Below, piece after piece: positions 29,931-38,979 of a stretch of 64,000 bases of DNA (within the stretch, counting starts at the first letter, position 1; each line of letters opens with the position of its first letter). This DNA is from Microbacterium sp. STN6 (GTDB lineage Bacteria > Actinomycetota > Actinomycetes > Actinomycetales > Microbacteriaceae). Both the position numbers and the translations under genes were made by a program. Location: the NCBI RefSeq assembly GCF_026410545.1, contig NZ_JAPMIT010000001.1, positions 1,116,001 to 1,180,000 on the forward strand, in the 5' to 3' direction. A model generated the notes under the pieces. The model did not search any database. It worked only from the letters and a program-made list of their open reading frames with translations, and was not told where the DNA came from.

Positions 29931-30194
29931 TCACAGATGTCGCCAGACGTCCTCCGTGCCGAGCCCGCGCTCGATCATGAGAACCTGCACGTGGTACAGC
30001 AGCTGCGAGATCTCCTCGGCCGTGCGGTCGGTCGACTCGTACTCGGCGGCCATCCACACCTCGGCGGCCTCTTCGACGATCTTCTTGCCGATGGCGTGCA
30101 CGCCGGCGTCGAGCTCGGCCACCGTGCGCGAGCCGGCCGGGCGGCTCTGCGCCTTCTCGCGCAGCTCTGCGAACAGGTCGTCGAATGTCTTCAC
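29931..30194 (-). CDS. hisE: Phosphoribosyl-ATP pyrophosphatase
   Basis: An 87-residue all-alpha MazG-like enzyme of the usual actinobacterial length. The acidic metal-binding helix is seen in [10 protein letters not shown] and the second in [11 protein letters not shown]. It hydrolyses PR-ATP to PR-AMP, linking HisG and HisI. It lies 13 bp after rpe on the same strand. A small CTGTG/CACAG hairpin (29922-29936) overlaps its stop codon. Confidence 0.96.
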   Translation of the reverse strand: MKTFDDLFAELREKAQSRPAGSRTVAELDAGVHAIGKKIVEEAAEVWMAAEYESTDRTAEEISQLLYHVQVLMIERGLGTEDVWRHL

Positions 30195-30207
30195 GGCATA
30201 CAGGTTA

Positions 30208-30882
30208 CTAGTACCCGGGCGTGTGCCGGTGCCCGGCGGCGACGGCGCGCAGCTCCTCGATGCGCGCGGCCGGATCGGGTGCCCCGAACACGCTGGAGCC
30301 CGCGACGAAGGTGTCGGCCCCCGCCTCGGCCGCCGTCACGATGGTCTTCTCGTCGATGCCGCCGTCGACCTGCAGCCACACGTCGAGGCCGCGCGCATCC
30401 GCTGCCTCGCGGAGCGCACGCAGCTTGGGCATGGTCTGCGGCATGAAGGACTGGCCGCCGAAGCCCGGTTCGACCGTCATGACGAGGACCTGGTCGAATT
30501 CGTCGATCGCGTCGGCGATGGCGCCCGCGTCGCTCGCCGGCTTGAGGGCGACGCCCGCCCTCGCGCCGAGGGAACGCAGGTGCCGGGCGAGTGCCACAGG
30601 GTCGCTCGAGGCCTCCGCGTGGAACGTGACGCTCGCGGCGCCCAGCTCGGCGTAGCCCGGCGCCCAGCGTTCCGGATCGTCGATCATGAGGTGCACGTCG
30701 AGTGGGATGCCGGCGACCGCCTGGATGCGCTCGACCATCTGCGGACCGAAGGTGAGGTTCGGCACGAAGTGGTTGTCCATGACGTCGACGTGCACGAAGT
30801 CGGCGGTGCCGATGCGCGCGAGGTCACGCTGCATGTTGACGAAATCGGCGGCGAGGATGCTGGGGTTGATCCTGACGGACAT
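30208..30882 (-). CDS. rpe: Ribulose-phosphate 3-epimerase
   Basis: A 224-residue TIM barrel that interconverts ribulose 5-phosphate and xylulose 5-phosphate. Motifs: NPSILAADF at the start, [17 protein letters not shown] with metal ligands, [10 protein letters not shown] and VDGGID for phosphate. I use ATG 30882; the frame runs further upstream into rsmB without family match. Its place next to hisE and hisG is sensible because both need ribose phosphate via PRPP. Confidence 0.97.
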   Translation of the reverse strand: MSVRINPSILAADFVNMQRDLARIGTADFVHVDVMDNHFVPNLTFGPQMVERIQAVAGIPLDVHLMIDDPERWAPGYAELGAASVTFHAEASSDPVALARHLRSLGARAGVALKPASDAGAIADAIDEFDQVLVMTVEPGFGGQSFMPQTMPKLRALREAADARGLDVWLQVDGGIDEKTIVTAAEAGADTFVAGSSVFGAPDPAARIEELRAVAAGHRHTPGY

Positions 30883-30892
30883 GGCTGCCAGC

Positions 30893-32293
30893 CTACCGAG
30901 CGTCGCTGGCGGGCTTGGTGATGAGGGCGATGAACATGGCGTCGGTGCCGTGCCGGTGCGGCCACAGCTGCACCTGATCATCGCGACCGGCGAGCTCGGG
31001 CCGTTCGACGCACAGCGCCTCGATGAGGTGCCGGGTCGGCAACGGGACGAGCGAGCCTGCGGCGCGCTCGATGGCCGCGTCGACGATGAGACGCGTCTCG
31101 CCGACGTGCGGGGAGCACGTGACATAGGCGAGCACGCCGCCGGGCTTCAGGGCGGCGGCGGCCGAGTCGATGAGGGCCGACTGCAGCGTCGTGAGTTCGG
31201 CCACGTCGCGCGGCGTCTTGCGCCAGCGTGCCTCCGGCCGGCGACGCAGGGCTCCGAGGCCGGTGCACGGCGCGTCGAGCAGGATGCGGTCGAACGCCTC
31301 GGGCATCTGCGCACCGATCGTTGTGGCATCGTTCTGCCATACGGGGACGTCTGCCGGAACGGCCTCGAGCGCGCGGCGCACCAGGTCTGCCCGTGCGGGA
31401 ACCAGCTCGTTGGCGACGAGCGTCGCGCCGCCCAGGCGGGCCTCGGCGGCCAGCAGAGCGGCCTTGCCGCCGGGCCCCGCACACATGTCGAGCCATCGCT
31501 CGCCCGCCACGACAGGCCGGGCGCGTGTGAGCGCGAGAGCGGCCAGCTGGGATCCCTCGTCCTGCACGCGCAGCGTTCCGCCGCTGGCGCGCACGGGCGT
31601 CAGCGGGTCGCCGCCGCCGAGAGTGAAGCCCACCGGCGAGAACCGGTTGCCGGCCGCGTCGCGCGGCCGCTCGGCGAGGCCGGGCAGCGCCACCAGGTTC
31701 ACGGCGGGTGCCTCGTTGTCTGCCGTCAGCAGGTCGTCCAGCTCGCCCGCGCGGCCCTCGGCGTCGAGCGCCTGCCGGAAGGCGCGAACGATCCAGGCGG
31801 GGTGCGAGAAGAGGGCGGCCCGCTCGTCATCGGCTCCGCGGGCGGCGGCGGCAACGCGCATCCGCCATTCTTCGCGGCTGTGCCGGCCGATCTCGCGAAG
31901 CACTCCGTTGCAGAAGCCGGTCGCGGATCGTGAGGCGACGCACCGGGCCAGGGCCACGGACTCGTTCACGGCGGCGTGCGGAGCCACGCGCATGCCGAGC
32001 AGCTGGTGTGCGCCGAGGCGCAGCACATCGAGAACGGGCGGATCGATCTCATCGACGCCGCGCCGCGCCGCGATCTCGATGACGCGGTCGTAGTAGCCCC
32101 GCATGCGCAGGGTGCCGTACGTGAGCTCGGTGGCGAGCCCGGCATCAGCGGAGGATAGGGCCGCACGCCGGATGCGCGTGGGCAGAAGCAGGTTCGCGTA
32201 GGCATCGTCGGTTCGCACGGCGGCGATCACGTCGAACGCCACCTGCCTGGCCGGTTGGATGCGCGTGGGCGGAACGCGGGTGGGCGGGGTCAT
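30893..32293 (-). CDS. rsmB: 16S rRNA m5C967 methyltransferase RsmB family (NusB domain + methyltransferase)
   Basis: A 466-residue fusion typical of RsmB: an N-terminal NusB-like RNA-binding domain (about residues 1-135) and a C-terminal SAM methyltransferase. SAM motif I is LDMCAGPGGKAALLA. The two Cys of m5C enzymes are present: motif IV DAPCTGLGALRRRPEARW and motif VI YVTCSPHVGET. ATG 32293 overlaps the fmt stop by 4 bp (ATGA), which fixes the start; the longer frame lies within fmt. Confidence 0.96.
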   Translation of the reverse strand: MTPPTRVPPTRIQPARQVAFDVIAAVRTDDAYANLLLPTRIRRAALSSADAGLATELTYGTLRMRGYYDRVIEIAARRGVDEIDPPVLDVLRLGAHQLLGMRVAPHAAVNESVALARCVASRSATGFCNGVLREIGRHSREEWRMRVAAAARGADDERAALFSHPAWIVRAFRQALDAEGRAGELDDLLTADNEAPAVNLVALPGLAERPRDAAGNRFSPVGFTLGGGDPLTPVRASGGTLRVQDEGSQLAALALTRARPVVAGERWLDMCAGPGGKAALLAAEARLGGATLVANELVPARADLVRRALEAVPADVPVWQNDATTIGAQMPEAFDRILLDAPCTGLGALRRRPEARWRKTPRDVAELTTLQSALIDSAAAALKPGGVLAYVTCSPHVGETRLIVDAAIERAAGSLVPLPTRHLIEALCVERPELAGRDDQVQLWPHRHGTDAMFIALITKPASDAR

Positions 32294-33246
32294 TCGGCGA
32301 TCACCGGCCCCTCGTGCGCGAGGCCGCGCCACCAGTCGCTCGCAGCCATGGCGCGCTTGCCGGCGGGCTGCACGCGCCGCAGCGCGATCGGAGCGGTCGC
32401 GGTGCCCACGAGGACGCCGTCGGCGGCCGCCTGTGCGTGGCCGGGTGCCAGCGGCCCGGCGTCGGAGGCGATGCGCGCCTCGAGCACCTTCACGCGGACG
32501 CCGGCGATGTGCGTGAACGCGCCGGGCTCCGGAGTCATGGCACGGATGCGGTTGTACACCTCATGGGCGCCCCGCGACCAGTCCAGCCGCCCGTCTGCGG
32601 CGCTGAGCTTGGGGGCGAGCGTCGGCTCGCCCGACTGCGGCCGCGCGAGGGCGTCGCCCCGGGCGAGCGAGTCGACGACCGTCACAAGCAGGTCGGCGCC
32701 CGTCACAGCAAGGTCGGCGAGCACCTCTTCGGCCGTCTCGTCGGCGCCGAGCGGGCGCAGGTGCTCGCCGAGTACGTCGCCGGCGTCGAGGTCGGCGACG
32801 AGCTGGAAGACCTGGGCACCCGTGACGTCGTCGCCGGCGAGGATGGCGTGCTGCACGGGAGCGGCTCCCCGCCAGCGCGGAAGCAGGGAGAAGTGCAGAT
32901 TGATCCAGCCCAGGCGCGGCAGGCTCAGCAGAGGCTCGCGCACGAGCCCCCCGTACGCGACGATCACGCCGAGATCCGGCGCCAGCGCGGCAATCGCCTC
33001 GGTCTCGTCATCGCGCAGCCGGTTCGCCTTGATGACCGGCACGCCCAGCTCTCCGGCGCGCTCGGCAACGGGCGAGGGGGTGAGAACGCGTTTGCGGCCC
33101 ACTTCGGCGTCGCGACGGGTCACGACGCCCACGATGTCGTGGTCGGATGCCGCGAGCGATGAGAGCGAGGGCACGGCGGCCTCAGGCGTGCCCGCGAACA
33201 CGATGCGCAGGGGCCCAGCAGCGCGGGCGGGGTCGGTCACGGTCAC
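32290..33246 (-). CDS. fmt: Methionyl-tRNA formyltransferase
   Basis: A 318-residue enzyme that formylates initiator Met-tRNA. The catalytic Asn-His-Asp set is seen in INLHFSLLPRWRGAAPVQ and in DLDAGDVL. The C-terminal OB-like tRNA-binding domain follows. I place the start at GTG 33246, which overlaps the priA stop (GTGA) and has GGAG five bases upstream; a second GTG two codons further (33240) is possible. Much longer frames upstream are antisense-like and overlap priA. Confidence 0.96.
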   Translation of the reverse strand: MTVTDPARAAGPLRIVFAGTPEAAVPSLSSLAASDHDIVGVVTRRDAEVGRKRVLTPSPVAERAGELGVPVIKANRLRDDETEAIAALAPDLGVIVAYGGLVREPLLSLPRLGWINLHFSLLPRWRGAAPVQHAILAGDDVTGAQVFQLVADLDAGDVLGEHLRPLGADETAEEVLADLAVTGADLLVTVVDSLARGDALARPQSGEPTLAPKLSAADGRLDWSRGAHEVYNRIRAMTPEPGAFTHIAGVRVKVLEARIASDAGPLAPGHAQAAADGVLVGTATAPIALRRVQPAGKRAMAASDWWRGLAHEGPVIAE

Positions 33247-35258
33247 AGGATCTCCGGGTCGTCGAATCGTACTTTGAGTGTAGGCGGCGGGCGGTAGCCG
33301 CCCTTCTGCGCCGGTCGCTTTCGCCTGCCCGTCGCGTTGCGGATGACCGCGGCCCGCAGTGCGCCCGCCACTGCCGCCCCGCGACCGTACTCGAACCGCA
33401 GGATCGTGCGCACCGTGCCGTCGCCGAGCGGCACCGGACCGAGGGCGTCGAGTGTGTCTCCCGGCTCCAGAGCGCCGACGGCGACCTCGACGGCTTCCGC
33501 CGCGCCGCTCACGGTCGCGACGCGGATCGTGGGCGGCAGGCGCAGGAGGCGGCGATCGGCGAGCTCGTGGGAGGCGTACACGTCGTGCCGCCAGGTGGCC
33601 AGCGCGCTCGCGATGGGCCCCGCGACTCCCGCGAGGATCGTCGTCGCGCCGGGCGCCGCCAGCGCCGCCGCGTTCGACCACCAGCGCAGGCAGTCCTCAC
33701 CCACGCGCAGGGACTCACGCGCGAGCATACGCTCGCCATCGAGCAGGAGTACCGCGCGATAACCGCCCGCCGCGACCGGCTCTGCGCCTCGACTCGCCAC
33801 GACGAGCGCCGGCTTCGGCCCCACCTCAAGCACCGTGTGCTCGCCGTCGGCGACGATGACGCGTGCGCCGGGAAACGCGCGCCCCAGCTCCTCCGCAGTG
33901 CGCCCGGTGCCCGCACTCACCAGCCGGAACGCTCGCTCGCCGCACGCCGAGCACTCCCAGTCCACGGCAGGCGCTCCACACCAGGTGCACGCGGGCGTCG
34001 CCCCGGCGTGCGCCAAGGCGAGCGGCCCCTCACACCGCGTGCATCGCGCCGCCTGGTGACAACGCCGGCATGCGAGGGTCGGCGCGTAGCCCGGCCTCGC
34101 CACCTGTACGAGGACAGGGCCGTGCTCGAGGGCCGCCCTCGCGTGCCGCCAGGCAATCGATGGGATGCGCGCGGCCCGCGCCAGCGGGTCGTCGCCATCC
34201 TGCTGAGCGGTCACGATGACCTTCGGCACCGCACGCCGCGCCGGAGCAACCGCGCTGAGCCAGCCGATCTCGACGAGCCGCTGGGCCTCGATGCTGCGGG
34301 AGTGCGACAGCAGCCAGAGGGCGCACCCCTGCTGCTCCTGCCGCACGAGCGCGGCATCCCGGGCGTGAACGTATGGCGCAAGCGGCTCGGCGTGCAACGG
34401 GTCGCCGTCGTCCCAGATCGCGATGAGGCCGAGAGAGGCCGCCGGCGCATAGACGGCCGAGCGGTTGCCGACGATGATGCGCGCAGAGGCGAGAGTGTCG
34501 AGGAACGCCCGATAGCGCTCGGCGTTCGACTGCCGGGCGTCCATCCTCGCCACGGCGTGCTCGGGCGCGAGCGTGGCGAGGGCGCGCTGCAACTGCTCCT
34601 GGTCGCGATAGTCGGGCACGATGAGGATCGCACTGCGCCCGTCGAGCCAGCAGCGCGTCGCGGCCTGGGCGAGCGTGAGCGCCCAATGCCCCACCCAGGC
34701 GCCATCGGGCAGTTGTACGAGGCGCGGCACGGCGTCGACGCTCAGCCGGGCGGCCGCAGCGAGCCCCTCCTCGAGTTGTTCGGCGTACCCCGTGATCGCC
34801 GGCGGCTCTACATTCGGCGAATCGCCGCCGGCCGTGCCATCCTCGCTCGTTGCCTGCGCGCTGGTCGGCTGCTCGCTCGTCGACTGCTGACTCGCGAGCC
34901 AGGCCTTCTCCACGCGCACCTGCCGCGGCGGTATCGCAAGCCTCAGAACATCGGATGCGCCGCCCGCCGCGCGGTCGGCGACCCGTCGAGCGAGCTGGAA
35001 TACCTCGGTGCTGAGAACGGGCACCGGCGACACGACGCTCTCGATGCGGCTGAGGCTGCCCGAGTATTCGGCGTCGGGAGCGACCTCGACCACGTAACCG
35101 TCGGCGACGCGACCGGCGCTGCGCAGTGGCACCTTGACGCGCACGCCCAGCCGCACGTCGCCGGCCAGCTCAGGCGGCACGAGGTAGTCGAAGAGGTGGT
35201 CGAGCTGGGGCAGGGCGCTGGCGAGCAGCACGCGGGCGACCAGGTCCCCCTGTGCCAT
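33243..35258 (-). CDS. priA: Probable replication restart protein PriA, helicase motifs lost
   Basis: A 671-residue PriA homologue. The N-terminal 3'-DNA-binding domain (ARVLLASALPQLDHLFDYLVP) and the double zinc ribbon (CRRCHQAARCTRC, then CTWCGAPAVDWECSACGE) are preserved. The Walker A motif GSGKT expected after the linker is absent (the place reads DGAWVGHWALTL) and the DEAH-type box is degraded to IWDDGDPL. This is the known actinobacterial form, likely unable to hydrolyse ATP but possibly still a primosome platform. A low-complexity Ser/Thr/Glu linker separates the DNA-binding domain from the core. I use ATG 35258, 2 bp after metK. Confidence 0.94.
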   Translation of the reverse strand: MAQGDLVARVLLASALPQLDHLFDYLVPPELAGDVRLGVRVKVPLRSAGRVADGYVVEVAPDAEYSGSLSRIESVVSPVPVLSTEVFQLARRVADRAAGGASDVLRLAIPPRQVRVEKAWLASQQSTSEQPTSAQATSEDGTAGGDSPNVEPPAITGYAEQLEEGLAAAARLSVDAVPRLVQLPDGAWVGHWALTLAQAATRCWLDGRSAILIVPDYRDQEQLQRALATLAPEHAVARMDARQSNAERYRAFLDTLASARIIVGNRSAVYAPAASLGLIAIWDDGDPLHAEPLAPYVHARDAALVRQEQQGCALWLLSHSRSIEAQRLVEIGWLSAVAPARRAVPKVIVTAQQDGDDPLARAARIPSIAWRHARAALEHGPVLVQVARPGYAPTLACRRCHQAARCTRCEGPLALAHAGATPACTWCGAPAVDWECSACGERAFRLVSAGTGRTAEELGRAFPGARVIVADGEHTVLEVGPKPALVVASRGAEPVAAGGYRAVLLLDGERMLARESLRVGEDCLRWWSNAAALAAPGATTILAGVAGPIASALATWRHDVYASHELADRRLLRLPPTIRVATVSGAAEAVEVAVGALEPGDTLDALGPVPLGDGTVRTILRFEYGRGAAVAGALRAAVIRNATGRRKRPAQKGGYRPPPTLKVRFDDPEIL

Positions 35259-35260
35259 GG

Positions 35261-36454
35261 CTACAGGCCGGAGGCCTGGCGCAGGTCGTCGACGCGATCC
35301 GTACGCTCCCACGTGAACTCGGGAAGCTCTCGACCGAAGTGCCCGTACGTGGAGGTCTTGGCGTAGATGGGCCGAAGCAGGTCGAGGTCGCGGATGATGG
35401 CGGCGGGCCGCAGGTCGAACACCTCGCGGATCGCGCCGATGATGCGCTCGTCCGGCAGGTGCGCCGTGCCGAATGTCTCGACGTACAGGCCGACCGGCGC
35501 CGCCGTTCCGATGGCGTACGCGACCTGCACCTCGAGCCGGTCGGCGAGCCCGGCCGCGACCGCGTTCTTCGCGACCCAGCGCATCGCGTATGCCGCAGAG
35601 CGGTCGACCTTCGACGGGTCTTTACCACTGAAGGCGCCGCCGCCGTGCCTGGCCGCACCGCCGTACGTGTCGACGATGATCTTGCGGCCCGTGAGGCCGG
35701 CGTCGCCCTGTGGGCCGCCGATCTCGAAGCGGCCGGTGGGGTTGATGAGCGTCTTCGGGTTCGCGTGCGCCAGCTCGACGCGCTCGAGCACGGGGTCGAT
35801 CACGATGCGGCGCATCTCCTCGCGCAGCGTCGCCGTGCTCACGGCAGGCGAATGCTGCGTCGACAGCACGACCGTCTCGACGGTGCGCGGCACGTTGCCC
35901 TCGTAGCCGACGGTGACCTGCGTCTTGCCGTCCGGTCGCAGATAGTCGACCTCGCCGCTCTTGCGCACCTCGGCGAGGCGTTCCGCCATGCGGTGCGCCA
36001 GCCAGATGGGCACCGGCATGAGCTCGGGCGTCTCGTTGGTCGCGTACCCGAACATGATGCCCTGGTCGCCCGCGCCCTGACGATCGTCGAGGTCGACGCT
36101 TGCGCCTTCCCTGCTCTCGTAGGCGTCGTCGACGCCCTGGGCGATGTCGGGCGACTGGCCGCCGATCGAGATCGACACCCCGCAGCTTCGGCCGTCGAAC
36201 CATACGTCTGACGAGGTGTAGCCGATCGACGTGATGCGCTCGCGCACGATCGCCGGAATCTCCACGTACGCGCTCGTCGTCACCTCGCCCGCCACATGCA
36301 CGAGACCCGTCGTCACGAGCGTCTCGACCGCAACCCTGCTGTGCGGATCGACCGCGAGCAGAGCGTCGAGGATGCTGTCGGACACCTGGTCGCAGATTTT
36401 ATCCGGGTGCCCCTCGGTGACGGACTCGGAGGTGAACAGACGCAGGTCGGTCAT
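35261..36454 (-). CDS. metK: S-adenosylmethionine synthetase
   Basis: A 397-residue MAT enzyme making SAM from methionine and ATP. Motifs: [18 protein letters not shown] at the N-terminus, the hexapeptide GAGDQG and the phosphate loop [19 protein letters not shown]. The stop codon lies 2 bp before the priA start. No SAM riboswitch is visible in the 51 bp upstream. It is preceded by coaBC, a classic actinobacterial order. Confidence 0.98.
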   Translation of the reverse strand: MTDLRLFTSESVTEGHPDKICDQVSDSILDALLAVDPHSRVAVETLVTTGLVHVAGEVTTSAYVEIPAIVRERITSIGYTSSDVWFDGRSCGVSISIGGQSPDIAQGVDDAYESREGASVDLDDRQGAGDQGIMFGYATNETPELMPVPIWLAHRMAERLAEVRKSGEVDYLRPDGKTQVTVGYEGNVPRTVETVVLSTQHSPAVSTATLREEMRRIVIDPVLERVELAHANPKTLINPTGRFEIGGPQGDAGLTGRKIIVDTYGGAARHGGGAFSGKDPSKVDRSAAYAMRWVAKNAVAAGLADRLEVQVAYAIGTAAPVGLYVETFGTAHLPDERIIGAIREVFDLRPAAIIRDLDLLRPIYAKTSTYGHFGRELPEFTWERTDRVDDLRQASGL

Positions 36455-36505
36455 AGGTATCCCAACAGGAGAGGGCGGTTACATCGCGGCCGGAGCAGCC
36501 CGGCG

Positions 36506-37729
36506 TCAGGCGAGGCGATCGAGGATGCGATCGGCCACGGAATCCTTGGCGCCGGCAGCCGTCATCACTATATCGCCGGCCGAATCGAGCATCATGACCT
36601 CGTTACGCTCGCTGGCGAAACCAGTGCTCCAGCCCACCCTGTTGAGGACGAGGTAGTCGCAGCCCTTGCGCCGCAGCTTCTGCCTGGCTGTCTCGATCAG
36701 CCGCTCGTCATCCGGTTCGGTCTCCGCGGCGAAGCCCACGAGCGTGACGCCCGGCGAACGATGCGCGGCGAGATCGGCGAGGATGTCCGGGTTCTGCACG
36801 AGTTCGAGGCTCAACCCCTCGTGCGCCTGGCCCTTCTTGATCTTCGCGTCGCTCGTTCGCTCAGGTCGGTAGTCGGCGACGGCCGCCGCCATGATGACGA
36901 GATCAGCGGATGCCGCGGCATCCGTCACCGCGACCTGCAGCTCGAGCGCGGTGCCCACCGGAACCAGGCTGACGCCGTCGGGAGGCTCGACCTCGAGGTG
37001 CGCCGTGATGAGTACGACATCGGCGCCGCGGTTGCGTGCGGCGCTGGCGAGGGCGACGCCCTGTCGGCCGCTCGAACGGTTGCCGAGGAAGCGAACCGGG
37101 TCGAGCGGCTCGCGCGTGCCCCCAGCCGTGATGACGACGCGCCGCCCGGAGAAGTCCTGAACCGTTGCGAGCGAGGACGCTGCCCCTGCCGCCTGCAGGG
37201 TCGCCGCCACGATCACCTCCGGCTCCTCCATGCGGCCGGGGCCGGAGTCGTTCCCCGTGAGCTGCCCGGTCGCGGGCCCGACGATGACGGCGCCGCGCTC
37301 GCGCAGGGTGGCGACGTTGGCGACGGTCGCCGGGTTCTGCCACATCTCGGTGTGCATGGCGGGAGCGAGAACGAGCGGCGCGCGACTGGCGAGAACGGTG
37401 TTGGTGAGCAGGTCGTCCGCGAGGCCGGCGGCGAGCCGGGCGATGGTGTTCGCGGTCGCCGGTGCGATCACGATGACGTCGGCCGACTGGCCGAGCGCGA
37501 CGTGGCGCACCTCGGCGACGCCCTCGTAGAGATCGGTCTCGATGCGGTTGCGGCTGATGGCCTCGAACGTGGGGGCGCCAACGAACCGCAGGGCAGCCTC
37601 GGTCGCCACCACGTGCACGTCGTGGCCGGCGAGAACGAGCTCGCGCACGACCTGAACGGCCTTATACGCAGCGATGCCGCCCGTCACACCGACGACGATT
37701 CTCCGTCGGGGGTTCGGGGCGGCATCCAC
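36506..37729 (-). CDS. coaBC: Bifunctional PPC synthetase/decarboxylase
   Basis: A 407-residue fusion of CoaC (N-terminal flavoprotein decarboxylase) and CoaB (C-terminal synthetase) of coenzyme A synthesis. The CoaC part shows VTGGIAAYKA, the catalytic His in VRHVALGQSAD and APAMHTEMWQNPA. The CoaB part shows ITAGGTREPLDPVR and NRSSGRQG for CTP/substrate binding. It follows rpoZ by 14 bp. Confidence 0.97.
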   Translation of the reverse strand: MDAAPNPRRRIVVGVTGGIAAYKAVQVVRELVLAGHDVHVVATEAALRFVGAPTFEAISRNRIETDLYEGVAEVRHVALGQSADVIVIAPATANTIARLAAGLADDLLTNTVLASRAPLVLAPAMHTEMWQNPATVANVATLRERGAVIVGPATGQLTGNDSGPGRMEEPEVIVAATLQAAGAASSLATVQDFSGRRVVITAGGTREPLDPVRFLGNRSSGRQGVALASAARNRGADVVLITAHLEVEPPDGVSLVPVGTALELQVAVTDAAASADLVIMAAAVADYRPERTSDAKIKKGQAHEGLSLELVQNPDILADLAAHRSPGVTLVGFAAETEPDDERLIETARQKLRRKGCDYLVLNRVGWSTGFASERNEVMMLDSAGDIVMTAAGAKDSVADRILDRLA

Positions 37730-37743
37730 GGTATGTGCTCGTC

Positions 37744-38001
37744 TCAGTCGGCGATCGAGGTGCTCTTCAGCTTGTCCTCGTTGATCTCACGCAGGGCGAC
37801 CGACAGGGGCTTGTCGTCGATCGTCGAGTCGACGAGCGGCCCGACGTTGTCGAACAGGCTTCCCTCGTGCAGGTCGGCGTAGTAGTCGTTGATCTGGCGG
37901 GCACGCTTGGAGGCGAAGATCACGAGCGCGTACTTCGACTCGACCTTCGAGAGCAGGTCGTCGATGGGCGGGTCGATGATGCCTTTTTGCGAAGTGGCCA
38001 T
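37744..38001 (-). CDS. rpoZ: RNA polymerase omega subunit
   Basis: An 85-residue omega subunit, which helps fold the beta-prime subunit. The conserved core is [28 protein letters not shown]-like (shown here at residues 11-38), followed by an actinobacterial C-terminal [10 protein letters not shown] segment. In E. coli and actinobacteria rpoZ lies next to gmk, as here (57 bp gap), the same gene pair that connects ppGpp and nucleotide metabolism. Confidence 0.97.
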   Translation of the reverse strand: MATSQKGIIDPPIDDLLSKVESKYALVIFASKRARQINDYYADLHEGSLFDNVGPLVDSTIDDKPLSVALREINEDKLKSTSIAD

Positions 38002-38058
38002 GGGTGTCGTGCTCCTTGCTGGTGGTTGGGATGCCGCGTCGAGCCAGCGGCGTAAAGG

Positions 38059-38979
38059 CTACGGGCGCACCGGGCGGCGGCGCGCATCCATCAATTCTAC
38101 GACTTCTGCGGCTGCCTGGGGCACGCTGGCGTTCACGACGCGGTAGTCGAACTCGTTTTGCGCGGCAAGTTCGATGCGTGCGGTCGCCAGCCGACGCTGC
38201 TGTTCCTCGGAATCCTCGGTGTCGCGGCCGACGAGCCGGCGCACCAGCTCCTCCCACGTGGGCGGCAGCAGAAAGATGAGCACGGCGTCCGGCATGGCGG
38301 CGCGAACGCTGCGTGCACCCTGCAGGTCGATCTCGAGCAGCACGCTCTTGCCGGTGTCGAGAGCGGCCTGGATGGGGGCCCGCGGCGTGCCGTACCGGTA
38401 GGCGTTATGCACCACAGCCCATTCGAGCAGCTCGCCCGCCTCGATCATGCGGTCGAACTCGGCGTCGTCGACGAAGAAGTAGTTCACGCCGTCGACCTCG
38501 CCCGGCCGGGGAGCCCGCGTCGTCGCGGAGACTGACAGCATGACGTCGGGATAGTTCTCGCGAATGTAGGTCGACACCGTCCCCTTGCCGACCGCCGTAG
38601 GCCCCGCGAGCACGACCAGCCGGGTGGCCCTGGTGCGCCGGGACATGCGCTCGGCGAGGAACACGCGAAGCCGCTCGCGCTGGTGGATTCCGAGGCCGCC
38701 GAGTCGTTTGGCGTCCGAGATGCCGAGCGAGCTGAGCGCGCGACGCATCTTGGTCGCCCCGATGGCGGGAACGCTGAGCAGGAAGTCGGTCACGCGCATT
38801 CGCCCCTCGACGCCCTCGGGGTTCGCGATGGCCGCACCCAGCACCTCCAGCGGGCTCAGGTGGCCGGATGCGATCCGCGCCTTCAGCGCGGCTCGGGCCC
38901 GTCGGGCGGCGACGGCGGCGCGCGAGGCGGCCCGTCGGTCCACCTCCGGCGGCGCCGGTCGGGCGTTCGGCTCAGCCAT
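38059..38979 (-). CDS. gmk: Guanylate kinase fused to an actinobacterial IHF (mIHF) domain
   Basis: A 306-residue protein, about 110 residues longer than ordinary guanylate kinase. Residues 115-306 are the kinase (GMP + ATP to GDP + ADP): P-loop GPTAVGKG at 126-133, TTRAPRPGEVDGVNYFFV (153-170) with the GMP-binding segment, and the lid region near RDTEDSEEQ. Residues about 15-110 match mIHF (Rv1388): a basic helix RAAVAARRARAALKA, then FLLSVPAIGATKMRRALSSL with a helix-hairpin-helix and KRLGGLG. In Streptomyces and mycobacteria mIHF is a separate gene directly before gmk; here the two are one frame with no internal stop. It overlaps the pyrF end by 8 bp. Confidence 0.95.
   Translation of the reverse strand: MAEPNARPAPPEVDRRAASRAAVAARRARAALKARIASGHLSPLEVLGAAIANPEGVEGRMRVTDFLLSVPAIGATKMRRALSSLGISDAKRLGGLGIHQRERLRVFLAERMSRRTRATRLVVLAGPTAVGKGTVSTYIRENYPDVMLSVSATTRAPRPGEVDGVNYFFVDDAEFDRMIEAGELLEWAVVHNAYRYGTPRAPIQAALDTGKSVLLEIDLQGARSVRAAMPDAVLIFLLPPTWEELVRRLVGRDTEDSEEQQRRLATARIELAAQNEFDYRVVNASVPQAAAEVVELMDARRRPVRP

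Noticed and set aside
32332-33681. Upstream extension of fmt as a longer protein
   Set aside because: The extension lies inside priA in another frame, while the GTGA overlap and GGAG site fix the start at 33246.
36455-36505. Possible SAM riboswitch before metK
   Set aside because: The gap is only 51 bp, too short for any known SAM riboswitch with expression platform, and shows no matching helices.
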